The notes: generated by a model from the letters alone, not told the origin. A DNA stretch of 64,000 bases from Prevotellaceae bacterium (GCA_028723525.1 JAQYET010000023.1:160840-224839); one strand, 5' to 3'. Positions 54,498-63,669 are shown, counted from the stretch's first letter. Numbers and translations: made by a program.

Positions 54498-54532
54498 TAT
54501 GCTCTCAATAACCAAATAAAACAGAAGAAAAG

Positions 54533-55090
54533 ATGGAAGAGAAAAGAATTATGCAAGCCCCTTTCACCGATGAGAAAATCAAATCGCTGAAAGCAGGCGA
54601 CATGCTATACATTTCAGGCACGATATACACCGCACGCGACGCCGCACACAAACGCCTTTGCGAGATGTTGGAAGCAGGCGAACCGATGCCTTTCGACTTC
54701 GAAGGACAGGTGGTTTACTATGCCGGACCGTGCCCGGCGAAGCCCGGACAGCCGATAGGTTCGGTCGGTCCTACCACCGGCGGGCGCATGGATGCCTACT
54801 CACCGACTCTCATCGACAAAGGTCTCCGCGTGATGATAGGCAAAGGGTCGAGAAGCAACGAGGTGATAGAGGCACTGAAGAAGCACACCGGAGTGTATTT
54901 CGCAGCCATCGGAGGAGCAGCAGCGTTGATGGCAAAATGCGTCAAGCACGCCGAAGTGATAGCCTTCGACGAACTCGGTACCGAGGCAATACGCCGGCTC
55001 ACCGTTGAAGAACTGCCCGTGATTGTGGCAATAGACTGCGAGGGCAACGACATGTATAAAATGGGCGTAAGCCGGTATATGCAGAAATAA
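54533..55090 (+). CDS. Class I fumarase-family hydratase, beta subunit
   Basis: A 185-residue beta subunit: MLYISGTIYTARDAAHKR, YYAGPCPAKPGQPIGSVG, TTGGRMDAYSPTLIDKGL, MIGKGSRSNEV and FAAIGGAAALMAKCV, all typical. Works with the alpha subunit on fumarate or, given the context, mesaconate. Last gene of the operon; a strong terminator starts 10 bp after the stop. Confidence 0.93.
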   Translation: MEEKRIMQAPFTDEKIKSLKAGDMLYISGTIYTARDAAHKRLCEMLEAGEPMPFDFEGQVVYYAGPCPAKPGQPIGSVGPTTGGRMDAYSPTLIDKGLRVMIGKGSRSNEVIEALKKHTGVYFAAIGGAAALMAKCVKHAEVIAFDELGTEAIRRLTVEELPVIVAIDCEGNDMYKMGVSRYMQK

Positions 55091-55099
55091 CACACACAA

Positions 55100-55161
55100 A
55101 GCAACAGGTGCTCGAGCGCAATATCAAGCGGATATTACCCTCGAGCACCTGTTGCTTTTTT
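55100..55161. terminator. Bidirectional terminator, 17-bp stem
   Basis: AGCAACAGGTGCTCGAG (55100-55116) is exactly mirrored at 55140-55156 and followed by T-rich sequence. It separates the operon from the convergent 55161 gene. Confidence 0.9.
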
Positions 55162-56270
55162 CATTTTTTCTCCTTACTCTCGTATTCCTTAACAAGTCGC
55201 TTGCTGCGTTCGATCATCTCCGACACCTCTTCCGGCAGTGGCGGAACGCCGAGTTTCGAGCCACATTCTTCTATATCCTTGGCGCGCCAGATGCGACCTT
55301 CCTTCAAGTCCTGCTTCCATTGCTTTATGTCTGCCTTGTATTCATCCTTGGTAAGAAACTGAACGTCAAACGGATAAAACTCCCCCTGCATCCAGTAATC
55401 AAACAAAACGCCGAACACCTTCAGCGTTATCTTGCTGCTCTCCTTATGCACAACGAGGTTCGACTGGCTGAGATTTCCGTATGGCGACATCTTATATACC
55501 GCGCTGTAGGAATCGTTACTGACAGTATATGGCACGAACATCACATGCCCGGAACGTACAGAATCCTTGAGAATGGCAGAGAAGTCGCACCTTATTATCT
55601 GCCGTACAGTGTCGGCAACCACCTGTCCGTGCTTCTTTCCGTCGGCAAGTGAGTATATCTCACAGCTCAAGTCGTCGCCGCGAAATTCATACTTTCCGCC
55701 CTCCTTCAGTTTTGTTATATAGGGCATACGCTCCAAATCGGGTGAGAACACGGGCAGTTCCTTGTGCTTCACATCCACCACAAGCCCCCGCAGAAACTCC
55801 CTCGTTACCTTGTTTCCGTCAAGAAACACATAGAAAGACTTTATCCCATATTCATGCAGCAGCACCGGAACCTTGCCCCACGAGAGTTTCTTCTGCCGCC
55901 CGGTGGTGTCGTTGTTGAGTTCCAGATTGCGGAAAAAGCCCGTCAGTTTCATGCAATACGACTTGGGTTTGTCTATCACCACCTCTCCCACATTCATCTC
56001 CACAGGCTCCATTTTCAGTTCCTTAGGCAGCCTGCCAACGTCACACTGCAAGGGCTTGTATGCCACATGCGTGATGCGCAGCGACCTGCTCCCGCCGAGT
56101 TTCGGCAACAATCCCTCCTCGTCTGTCAATCCGAGCAGCGTTCCTTCATCGTCATACACCGAGGCGAGCATCACCGGCAGTCCGCTGTCGGCGTCCTTCA
56201 CAACAGTCTGTCCGCAAACATTTGCCACAAAAATCATCGTAAGCAAAAAGATAAAACTTAGTCTTTTCAT
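55161..56270 (-). CDS. Secreted protein with carboxypeptidase-regulatory-like N-terminus
   Basis: A 369-residue exported protein: signal peptide MKRLSFIFLLTMIFVANVCG, then a CarboxypepD_reg-like beta-sandwich (VVKDADSGLPVMLASVYDDE, LRITHVAYKPL, VGEVVID) at about 20-105, a domain frequent in Bacteroidetes surface proteins. The remainder (110-369) is mixed alpha/beta with no recognised family and a Lys/Glu-rich tail. It is transcribed alone, divergent from the CoA-transferase gene. Function unknown. Confidence 0.75.
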   Translation of the reverse strand: MKRLSFIFLLTMIFVANVCGQTVVKDADSGLPVMLASVYDDEGTLLGLTDEEGLLPKLGGSRSLRITHVAYKPLQCDVGRLPKELKMEPVEMNVGEVVIDKPKSYCMKLTGFFRNLELNNDTTGRQKKLSWGKVPVLLHEYGIKSFYVFLDGNKVTREFLRGLVVDVKHKELPVFSPDLERMPYITKLKEGGKYEFRGDDLSCEIYSLADGKKHGQVVADTVRQIIRCDFSAILKDSVRSGHVMFVPYTVSNDSYSAVYKMSPYGNLSQSNLVVHKESSKITLKVFGVLFDYWMQGEFYPFDVQFLTKDEYKADIKQWKQDLKEGRIWRAKDIEECGSKLGVPPLPEEVSEMIERSKRLVKEYESKEKK

Positions 56271-56419
56271 AGTAAAACTGATTTATATCGTCATGTGAAA
56301 CACACGTTCATTCAAGACGCAAAAATAATCATTTCCGCGCTGAAAACCAAACCTTGAAGAGGTTTTTCACCACTATCAATAACACAGACGCGGCATATAT
56401 GAAAACTTTTCAGCATTAC

Positions 56420-56451
56420 TTGTGCGTTTTCCATTATTTTTATTAACTTTG
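56420..56451 (+). promoter_or_regulatory. Promoter of the CoA-transferase gene
   Basis: TTG (56420-56422) and TAACTTTG (56444-56451), 21 bp apart. It lies within the longer open frame and so supports ATG 56482. Confidence 0.65.
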
Positions 56452-56481
56452 CACGAACTAATATTAACCTACAATTTACTT

Positions 56482-57990
56482 ATGGCATATACACGTATCA
56501 CGGCAGCTGAAGCCGCTGCCCTTATCCAAAACGACGAGAACATCGGCATGAGCGGATTTACGCCGGCAGGCTCCGCAAAGGCAGTAACACGAGAGTTGGC
56601 AAAGAAAGCCGAGGCAGAGCATGCCGCAGGCAGACCATTCAAGGTGGGATTGTTCACCGGAGCATCAACAGGACAGAGCACTGATGGAGTGTTGACAAAC
56701 GCTCAGGCAATCAAATACCGCGCTCCCTACACCACCAACGGCGACTTCCGCAAGACCGTGAACGAAGGTGGTATCGCATACAACGACATCCATCTCTCCC
56801 ACATGGCACAGGAATTGCGCTACGGCTTCTACGGAGACATAGACTGGGCTATAATCGAAGTCTGCGACATAGAGGAGGTGGGCGACAAAATCCGCTGCTA
56901 TCTCACCGCGGCAGGGGGCATCTCGCCGACAGTGGTGCGCCTCGCAAAGAAAGGCGTGATACTCGAACTGAACAGTTTCCACAACCCTAACGCCAAGTTC
57001 ATACACGACGTTTACGAACCGCTTGACCCGCCTTATCGCAAGCCTATTCCAATCGAACATGTGGGCGACCGCATCGGTACTCCTTACATAGAGTTCGACG
57101 CCGGCCGGCTCACCGGCGTGGTGGAATGTAACCTTCCGGATGAAGCAAGAGGTTTCAAGGACAGCGACCCCATAACAGACCAAATCGGAAACAACGTCGC
57201 CGAGTTCCTTATCGCCGACATGCACCGCGGCATCATCCCCAACACCTTCCTGCCATTGCAGAGCGGTGTGGGCTCAACGGCAAACGCAATCCTCGGCTCA
57301 CTGGCAAAGAACACACACGTGCCCGACTTCAACGTATATACAGAGGTGATACAAGACTCGGTGGTAGATATGCTCCTCACCGGTCGCGTGAAGGACGCTT
57401 CGGCATGTTCGCTCACCGTTTCAAACGAGTGTCTGATGCAAATCTACGACAACATGGACCACTGCCGAAAGCACCTCACACTGCGCCAGAGCGAGATTTC
57501 AAACTCTCCCGAGGTGATACGCCGACTCGGTGTGATTGCCATCAACACCGCAATCGAGGTTGACATCTACGGCAACGCTAACTCGACACACATCTGCGGA
57601 ACAAAGATGATGAACGGAGTGGGCGGCTCGGGCGACTTCGAACGCAACGCTTTCCTGAGCATTTTCACCTGTCCGTCAACGGCAAAGAACGGTATGATTT
57701 CGTCTATCGTGCCCTTCTGCTCACACCTCGACCACAACGAGCACGACGTGAACATCATTGCAACAGAACAGGGTGTGGCAGACCTTCGCGGAAAGAGCCC
57801 GATAGAGCGTGCACATACCATAATAGAAAACTGCGCTCACCCTGACTACAAGCAACTGCTTTGGGACTATCTGAAGATTGCAAAGATGGGACACACCCGC
57901 CACAACCTGCCTGCAGCGTTCGCAATGCACGACACACTGACACGCAAGGGCGACATGCGCCTCACCGACTACGCAGAATACGTGAAGTAA
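56482..57990 (+). CDS. Acetyl-CoA hydrolase / succinate-CoA transferase family
   Basis: A 502-residue enzyme of the acetyl-CoA hydrolase/transferase (Cat1/SucCoA transferase) family. Motifs: IGMSGFTPAGSAKAVTREL, ICGTKMMNGVGGSGDFERNA (near the active site), MISSIVPFCSHLDHNEHDV, and IATEQGVADLRGKSPIERA. Relatives swap CoA between succinate/acetate or propionate, which fits succinate-acetate fermentation. Located downstream of the glutamate operon but on its own promoter; it could recover CoA from acetyl-CoA made in that pathway (inference). ATG 56482 chosen as the promoter lies inside the longer frame. Confidence 0.93.
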   Translation: MAYTRITAAEAAALIQNDENIGMSGFTPAGSAKAVTRELAKKAEAEHAAGRPFKVGLFTGASTGQSTDGVLTNAQAIKYRAPYTTNGDFRKTVNEGGIAYNDIHLSHMAQELRYGFYGDIDWAIIEVCDIEEVGDKIRCYLTAAGGISPTVVRLAKKGVILELNSFHNPNAKFIHDVYEPLDPPYRKPIPIEHVGDRIGTPYIEFDAGRLTGVVECNLPDEARGFKDSDPITDQIGNNVAEFLIADMHRGIIPNTFLPLQSGVGSTANAILGSLAKNTHVPDFNVYTEVIQDSVVDMLLTGRVKDASACSLTVSNECLMQIYDNMDHCRKHLTLRQSEISNSPEVIRRLGVIAINTAIEVDIYGNANSTHICGTKMMNGVGGSGDFERNAFLSIFTCPSTAKNGMISSIVPFCSHLDHNEHDVNIIATEQGVADLRGKSPIERAHTIIENCAHPDYKQLLWDYLKIAKMGHTRHNLPAAFAMHDTLTRKGDMRLTDYAEYVK

Positions 57991-58026
57991 AAAAACAAAA
58001 ACTATTCCGCGAATAGGAATGAAACG

Positions 58027-58069
58027 AAACACGGATTTTCAATCGTAATGATTGAAAATCCGTGTTTTT
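58027..58069. terminator. Bidirectional terminator, 18-bp stem
   Basis: A perfect 18-bp stem (58027-58044 with 58050-58067, loop GTAAT) with T-rich ends on both strands, between convergent genes. Confidence 0.9.
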
Positions 58070-58096
58070 AATTGCCGTAAAAAGTTGGATACGACA

Positions 58097-58525
58097 CTAT
58101 TCAGACTGCATGAAACGGAAGGTATGGAATATGTCGCCTGCCGTTACCACCACTTCGAACATGCGATCCTTAGCGCATGAAGGAGGGAAATAAACTTTCA
58201 TTTTATTGCTTTCAATCTCCACGTAGATGGTTTTGTCTTTGAAAATCCGCCTGTCATCCGGATTTTCATAGTGTATCACGGTGCTTCCGTCTTCGGTTAT
58301 TGCCACACTTGAAACCCAGAAACGATTGTAGTTCGTGCACGTGAAGATGCAACGGTCGCCGTATTTCGGCACATGAATGTATTTCTTGCCGTCTTTCGTG
58401 AGATAACCGAAGACCTCACTCTTCCACTTCATACTCTCCCAACTCATGTCATACTCATCGCCACAACCACACAGCATCGTGAACAATGCCAGCACGAGCA
58501 ACATTTTTCTGAAATTACTATTCAT
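58097..58525 (-). CDS. Small lipoprotein of unknown function
   Basis: A 142-residue lipoprotein (signal LLVLALFTMLCGC, lipobox Cys about 19-21). The mature part is beta-rich with aromatic residues (YDMSWESMKWKSEVFGYL, CIFTCTNYNRFWVSSV) and ends in FHTFRFMQSE, like a small Ig/BACON-type domain (VVVTAGDIFHTFRF). It lies 24 bp after the two-component gene stop on the same strand. No firm family. Confidence 0.65.
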   Translation of the reverse strand: MNSNFRKMLLVLALFTMLCGCGDEYDMSWESMKWKSEVFGYLTKDGKKYIHVPKYGDRCIFTCTNYNRFWVSSVAITEDGSTVIHYENPDDRRIFKDKTIYVEIESNKMKVYFPPSCAKDRMFEVVVTAGDIFHTFRFMQSE

Positions 58526-58548
58526 GTTAAAAAAGGTTTAAAAATCAG

Positions 58549-61413
58549 TCACACATCGTCAACACGCCGCTTATACTGCTTAGGCGTGATGCCATAAAGT
58601 TTCTTGAAAGCGTGGTAGAAACCGGAATAATGCTCAAAACTGCAGTGGTCTGCAATCTCCTCAAGACTCATTCCGGGCTTCGTGTCAATCAGCGTTTTCG
58701 CTCTCTTCATCTTGATTTGCAGGATATACGCCGCCGGCGTTTCCCCTGTCATGGCGAGCATTTTGCGATGAAGCTGTCGGGAGCTCATGCAGAGCTTGTC
58801 GGCAAGGGCATTCACGTCTGCCTGCCGCTTGTCCATAAGCATATAAACCGTATCCACCATCTTCGCAAGGAAACGGCGGTCGGCATCGCACAGTTCCACT
58901 TCCGGTTCCTTGCCCTCCACGAGCGACTGTGAGAACTTCTCGCGCAAGTGGCGTCTCTGTTCCAACAGTTTCTCCACCCTTACACGCAGTTCCGTCTCGT
59001 TGAAAGGCTTGCTGAGATAGGCGTCGGCACCGGCTTTCAATCCCTCTATACGCTCCGCCTCGCTCACCTTTGCCGTGATTACGATTATCGGCACGTGGCT
59101 GATAATCTCATCCTTGCGCACCTCCCGACACACCTCAAGCCCGTTCATCTCCGGCATCATCAGGTCGGTGATGATAAGGTCGGGCATCACCTCGCGCGCT
59201 TTCTCTATCCCCTGCTTTCCGTTGAAGGCATAGCAGATGTCGTACATCGCCGACAAGCGGCTTCCGATATATTGCGCCACGTCGCGGTTGTCCTCTATAA
59301 TGAGCAGCCGCGTGCGGTCGTTGTTCTCGCTCACGCTGTCTTCCGGCGTAATAAATTCATCGCTATACGTCGGCATCACATCCACGGTGTTCGATTGTTC
59401 GAGCCTCTTCCACCCTCCGTCTCCGTGCCTCATCGGAACGTTGATGACAAATTTCGTGCCCTTGCCCACAACGCTTTCCGCCCTTATATTTCCGTTCACC
59501 GAAGTCACTATCTGCCTGACGAGAGCCAGTCCGATACCGGTGCCGAGATATTTACTTTCTCCTTCCTCTTGATAGAACGGCTCGAAGATGTGCTCAATAC
59601 TTTCGGGCTTTATCCCGAGTCCGGTGTCTGCTACGACAATTCTTATCCACCCGGCTTCCGCTTTCGCCACACTGACGCTCACTTCGCCGCCTGCCGGTGT
59701 GAACTTCAGCGCGTTTGCAATCAGATTGTTCATCACCTTATTCACAAAATCGGGCACAAAATCCATCTCCGCACTGCCGTTCGAGACGAACTTCAGGTCA
59801 ATGCCTTTCTTCCTTGCAGGCTCCTTATAGGCTTCTGTAATCATCTTGATATACAATGAGATGTCGCCCTGCCGCCAGTCGGGTTCTCCCACTGCCGACT
59901 TCACCTTCGATATGTCGAGCAGTTGGTTGATAAGCGTCAGCAGACTGTTTCCCTGCCTTTCCATCACCACTCCCATTTCTCGCGTCTTTTCGGGCAGTTC
60001 CTCATTGTTTCCGATGTCGTGGCTCATTCCGAGAATAAGTGTCAGAGGGGTGCGGAATTCGTGAGTGATGTTGGTGAAGAACGTCTCGCGCAGCTCACTC
60101 AGTTGCTTCAGCATGCGGAGGTTGCGGGCACGTGCGCGCATGATATAGAACAACATCGCTATCACACCTGCCAGCAAGATCAGTATCACCGAGAATATCG
60201 CAATGCTCAAATTGCGCGTGAAGCGTTCGGTTTCATACCTTCGTTGGGCGTTACTCATCTGTATCGCCTGCCTGTTTTGCTCTATTCCGAGGCTCACGTT
60301 CTGTATCTGGTTGAGTTTCTTTATGTCAACAAGACTGTCTTGCATCTCGGCGGCTACCACATAGTTGTCCAACGCCCTGCGCCAGTCGCCCTGCCGCCTG
60401 TATATGAGGTAATATTGCCGGCGTATCTCAGACAGATGTTCCTTCGATTTTATTCTTTGTGCTATCTCCTCTGCCTTCTCCAATCGCGCCGTTGCCTCCT
60501 CATCTTGCCCGGTTTTGGTGTAGATGCGAGCCAAGGCGAGCAGCGAACCGAGCGCGTGCCACTCGTCTTTAGAGGCTTGCATCAGTTTGTAAGCCTCGTT
60601 GTATTCCTCTATCGCCTTATCATATCTCTTCTCTTTCTCGTAGAGCGAACCGAAGTAGGTGTGGCATAGCGATATGCCGAGCACGCTTTTTGCGTCCTTG
60701 TTATGTTTCATCGACTGCCGGTAATACACCCATGCCGAGTCAATCTGTCCTCTTTTTTCGAAGATACTGCCTATGTTGGCATAGTTTATTGCCATTCCCA
60801 GCGCACTGCCCAACCGGCATTCGCCTGCCAGCGAAATTCTTAACACGCTGTCGGCGCGCTCGTAGTTGCCTATTGCCATGTAGATGTTGCCAAGCCCGTT
60901 GAGCGACACCACCTTGTTTTTCATTGACACAGCGGAGACATCTTCATACTCCTCACATATTTTCAGTGCCCTGTAATGATATTTCGTAGCCACGTCGTAG
61001 ATGCCCAACCGCCTGTAGTTTGTGCCGATATTGTTCAGAGCCTGCACCGTTTCGAGAGTGTCTTTGGCAATTTCCGCGAGTCGCAGTCCCTCGCTGTGTG
61101 TCTTCAGAGCCTCATCGAACCGGCTGTCATTGCGCTGTCGCTTTCCGAGTTCCCTCAACACCGTGATGCTTCCGAGCATGTTTCCCTCGCGGTCGAACTG
61201 CCGGCGCATCTCCTCCAGCGAGTCTTCCGTAGGCACAGCCATCACGATACTGTCTGTAGCATGGCGTTCCGCAGGCGTGGCATGGTGTGTAGTGTCTTTG
61301 CACGAGAACAGCATTACTGCCACGACAGCCGCGAGCAGCACTGCCATAACGTTCCTGCCGGCACGCACTTCTCTTCTCAAACACCTTATATATATATTGA
61401 CCGGGCGTCTCAT
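58549..61413 (-). CDS. Hybrid two-component system protein (TPR-HK-REC-AraC)
   Basis: About 954 residues: lipoprotein-like signal (VAVMLFSCKD), TPRs to about 390, membrane segment (SIAIFSVILILLAGVIAMLF), kinase with an intact H-box NITHEFRTPL, N-box NNLIANALKF, G-boxes VADTGLGIKP and GTGIGLALV, receiver (ITDLMMPEMNG, Lys in LSKPF), and an AraC-type domain ending HAFKKLYGITPKQYKRR. A promoter with -7 TATCTTTG at 61455-61462 and TTTG at 61483-61486 (minus) gives a start near 61448, so the first ATG-like codon at 61437 would have a very short leader; ATG 61413, 61425 or 61347 are plausible. Its ligand and targets are unknown. Confidence 0.93.
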   Translation of the reverse strand: MRRPVNIYIRCLRREVRAGRNVMAVLLAAVVAVMLFSCKDTTHHATPAERHATDSIVMAVPTEDSLEEMRRQFDREGNMLGSITVLRELGKRQRNDSRFDEALKTHSEGLRLAEIAKDTLETVQALNNIGTNYRRLGIYDVATKYHYRALKICEEYEDVSAVSMKNKVVSLNGLGNIYMAIGNYERADSVLRISLAGECRLGSALGMAINYANIGSIFEKRGQIDSAWVYYRQSMKHNKDAKSVLGISLCHTYFGSLYEKEKRYDKAIEEYNEAYKLMQASKDEWHALGSLLALARIYTKTGQDEEATARLEKAEEIAQRIKSKEHLSEIRRQYYLIYRRQGDWRRALDNYVVAAEMQDSLVDIKKLNQIQNVSLGIEQNRQAIQMSNAQRRYETERFTRNLSIAIFSVILILLAGVIAMLFYIMRARARNLRMLKQLSELRETFFTNITHEFRTPLTLILGMSHDIGNNEELPEKTREMGVVMERQGNSLLTLINQLLDISKVKSAVGEPDWRQGDISLYIKMITEAYKEPARKKGIDLKFVSNGSAEMDFVPDFVNKVMNNLIANALKFTPAGGEVSVSVAKAEAGWIRIVVADTGLGIKPESIEHIFEPFYQEEGESKYLGTGIGLALVRQIVTSVNGNIRAESVVGKGTKFVINVPMRHGDGGWKRLEQSNTVDVMPTYSDEFITPEDSVSENNDRTRLLIIEDNRDVAQYIGSRLSAMYDICYAFNGKQGIEKAREVMPDLIITDLMMPEMNGLEVCREVRKDEIISHVPIIVITAKVSEAERIEGLKAGADAYLSKPFNETELRVRVEKLLEQRRHLREKFSQSLVEGKEPEVELCDADRRFLAKMVDTVYMLMDKRQADVNALADKLCMSSRQLHRKMLAMTGETPAAYILQIKMKRAKTLIDTKPGMSLEEIADHCSFEHYSGFYHAFKKLYGITPKQYKRRVDDV

Positions 61414-61454
61414 TCCCCTCATCATAAACGATAACAAGTTTTAAGAAAACGCCA

Positions 61455-61486
61455 CAAAGATAATAATTTAAGCGAGCATAAGCAAA
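61455..61486 (-). promoter_or_regulatory. Promoter of the 58549 two-component gene
   Basis: Minus-strand TTTG (61486-61483) and TATCTTTG (61462-61455), 20 bp apart. Confidence 0.7.
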
Positions 61487-61510
61487 GAAAATGCGGTTTT
61501 TATTATCACG

Positions 61511-62896
61511 TCAGTTATTGATTTTAAAAATATCAAACAACTGCAAACCCTTTTTCGTCAGCCGGTATTTCTGTTTAGGATGATTAGGTTTATCAGGATA
61601 TAACATATCTATCCAACCCTCTTGCATCGCAGGAAAAATGAATTTCTTCTTGAAATACCAACGAGACTTATACACTTGCTTATACACTTGCTTATACACT
61701 TTCAACAATTCTTCCACTGATAGATTTTGATTGCCAATGCTGATTATCAGCTGTTTAAGTTGCACATCAACTTGTACACCCGCTTCAATATCCGCTTTGT
61801 CACCCCATTTCTTAATTTCCTTTGATATAGGAAATACGATACGTACAAAATTGTCAGTAAAAGTGAAACAATCCTCACCATATGCTCTCAGTATGCGAGG
61901 TATGCCGGAACCGAGCGATTCCACCAATTCCAAATCACGATATATGCGCATAAGTTCTTTGTTTCGCGGTATAGAAATGCCATTAAAAAACTCTTCGAGA
62001 CTCAACAATTCAGGTAATCGCCCTGCAGAAGTTATCTCTATACGGTTGGGGAATATTTCAAATTTTGGTGGAACTTCAAACGAATAGTCATTATGAACAA
62101 TGGCATTGACAACAGCTTCGCGCAATGCAATCCTGTCCCACAATGGTCTTTCGTTCCGTTCTGTAGATGTAATGGTTGCTGCAACTTTGTTTTCTATTTC
62201 AAGTTTTGCCAACACGCTCTTCGTTGCCTTTATCAGAGAGCAATATCCATACTCGTTGTTCTCAATCAAATCGCATCTGTCAAGGCTCGAATATTTGGCA
62301 ACTTTAATTGAATTGCTGTTCTCGTCAGCCAATAAATATGCCACGTAATTAAGTTTTCCGTCTTCTGTTAGCATTTCCAGACTGCGCTTGAAATTTTCGT
62401 TCAGTCGTTTGCCTCTCTCATCATAGTAAATACGCAGTTGCTCAAAAGAAAGGTCTTGCCTGTTTGAAATAATTCTGCCAATGGAATTGCGTGTGCGCAT
62501 TGCAAACAGGCGGTTGATGTGCTGTTGCTGCATTGGTTCTGCCGAACTGCCCACTCGAATGAATGTTCCTTTAGGCGTCATACCATATTTTGACTTGAAA
62601 TAAGGTTTTTCTATGCCACTTGCAACGGTCACTCTCACTATTGAACTGCCATTTCTGTATTCCGCAGAAATATCAAAAAGTCCCATTGCAGAGGGAGAAA
62701 TATTGTTTTTAATGCGGTCTTTCAATCGTAGCATACAATCGTCAACATCATCAACTCCAACCGTATTTCCATTCTTATCCACACCGATATAGATATAGCC
62801 GCCCTCTTTGTAGTTCAGGAATGCCACCACTTCTTTCTCTATATCCAATTCAGGTGTAAGCCCTGACTTATATTCTATGCGATTCGTCTCACTCAT
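61511..62896 (-). CDS. AlbA_2 domain ATP-binding protein (Schlafen-like)
   Basis: A 461-residue cytoplasmic protein. N-terminal AlbA_2 domain about 1-125 (NRIEYKSGLTPELDIEKEVVA, NYKEGGYIYIGVDKNGNTVG), then an ATP-binding C-terminal HATPase-like region typical of this family (LREAVVNAIVHNDYSFEV, VESLGSGIPRILRAY) and a winged-helix end (RYRLTKKGLQLFDIF). Near residue 410 KVYKQVYKQVYKSR is a short tandem repeat of 4 residues. Such proteins are thought to be regulators or defence related; the role here is unknown. Confidence 0.85.
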   Translation of the reverse strand: MSETNRIEYKSGLTPELDIEKEVVAFLNYKEGGYIYIGVDKNGNTVGVDDVDDCMLRLKDRIKNNISPSAMGLFDISAEYRNGSSIVRVTVASGIEKPYFKSKYGMTPKGTFIRVGSSAEPMQQQHINRLFAMRTRNSIGRIISNRQDLSFEQLRIYYDERGKRLNENFKRSLEMLTEDGKLNYVAYLLADENSNSIKVAKYSSLDRCDLIENNEYGYCSLIKATKSVLAKLEIENKVAATITSTERNERPLWDRIALREAVVNAIVHNDYSFEVPPKFEIFPNRIEITSAGRLPELLSLEEFFNGISIPRNKELMRIYRDLELVESLGSGIPRILRAYGEDCFTFTDNFVRIVFPISKEIKKWGDKADIEAGVQVDVQLKQLIISIGNQNLSVEELLKVYKQVYKQVYKSRWYFKKKFIFPAMQEGWIDMLYPDKPNHPKQKYRLTKKGLQLFDIFKINN

Positions 62897-62984
62897 ACAC
62901 TATATTGATTATGGGAAAAAACTTTCAGAAATGATAATTTCAAACGCATTTATTATTTGACTTATAATCATAAAATACAGTTTA

Positions 62985-63016
62985 CAAAGATAACAAACTA
63001 TTGGAAAAGGAGCAAG
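62985..63016 (-). promoter_or_regulatory. Promoter of the AlbA_2 gene
   Basis: Minus-strand TTGC (63015-63012) and TATCTTTG (62992-62985), spacing about 20 bp. Confidence 0.55.
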
Positions 63017-63177
63017 TTTTAGACTTAAATTATTTTATAATTCATTTTTAATTCGCATCTGATTTTCTCAAATAATAGGAAAAAAGAGATTGAGAATTAG
63101 CGAAAAACAGGGGATGTTTAAATATGTAAAAATGCGATATGTTACAAATTGACTATCTGATTGTTATATAATTATAA

Positions 63178-63248
63178 TGTCTGATTTGAGCAAGTTTTGA
63201 CAGTTAAGAATGTCTGATTTGAGCAGGTTTTTGGCAGATTTGAGCAAG
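63178..63248 (+). repeat. Three direct repeats, TGTCTGATTTGAGCAAG type
   Basis: Copies begin at 63178, 63211 (one change within the core, AGG for AAG) and 63232 (TGGCAG for TGTCTG). Offsets are 33 and 21 bp, close to three and two helical turns. They lie just upstream of the promoter at 63270. They may be activator sites or the end of a mobile element. Confidence 0.65.
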
Positions 63249-63269
63249 TGGTGAAAGCGGTTTCGTTAC

Positions 63270-63277
63270 TACCTTTG
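63270..63277 (+). promoter_or_regulatory. -7 box downstream of the direct repeats
   Basis: TACCTTTG fits the consensus; a start near 63284 would give a 20-nt leader to ATG 63304. The -33 region overlaps the third repeat. Confidence 0.5.
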
Positions 63278-63303
63278 CATCAGAAGAAACAATCTGTTTG
63301 GTC

Positions 63304-63462
63304 ATGCGAAAGGAAAGCCGGAATAAGAAACAGCTTTACGCTGAAAAGGAGATGCAGAAAATCATGGAAGAACGGATAGAACTTCTTGATACCATAAAGG
63401 AAATGGTGAGAAACGAGATAGACATTCGGCTTAAAGAACTTTCCTGTAGCAATAAGAATTAA
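63304..63462 (+). CDS. Small charged helical protein, 52 residues
   Basis: A short frame from ATG 63304 to TAA 63460-63462, beginning MRKESRNKKQLYAEKEMQ and ending LKELSCSNKN. Nearly all charged, with heptad-like spacing, so probably a single coiled helix. A -7 box lies 27 bp upstream. No family recognised; it might be a remnant of a mobile element gene. Confidence 0.4.
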   Translation: MRKESRNKKQLYAEKEMQKIMEERIELLDTIKEMVRNEIDIRLKELSCSNKN

Positions 63463-63632
63463 GATTATATCAGCGGATAGCGCGTAAACTGAACCATTCA
63501 CAATCTATATATACAAAAGCTTTCAATATGAGGGGTGCCGGACTATTTGCCGGCACCCATATCGGGAGTTTCCGACCTATGTCTCCCCGAGACGTCATCA
63601 AACATAACGCCACAAACCGATAGTGAGTTTGC

Positions 63633-63669
63633 AATATCGCCGAAATTGCAAAGTAAATTCGCCGATTTT
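63633..63669. repeat. Phased 22-bp palindrome array, copy 5 (2 units)
   Basis: Units start at 63633 and 63655 with spacer GCAAAGT, the same spacer as in copies 1 and 3. No good third unit on either side. It looks like a shortened array. Confidence 0.75.

Noticed and set aside
53542-55090. Firm naming as fumarase (fumA/fumB)
   Set aside because: The family includes fumarase, tartrate dehydratase and mesaconase; the operon favours mesaconate, so no symbol was given.
7871-63669. Phased palindrome arrays as CRISPR arrays
   Set aside because: Units are 15 bp and palindromic, spacers only 7 bp and partly identical between arrays, no cas genes, and never more than four units.
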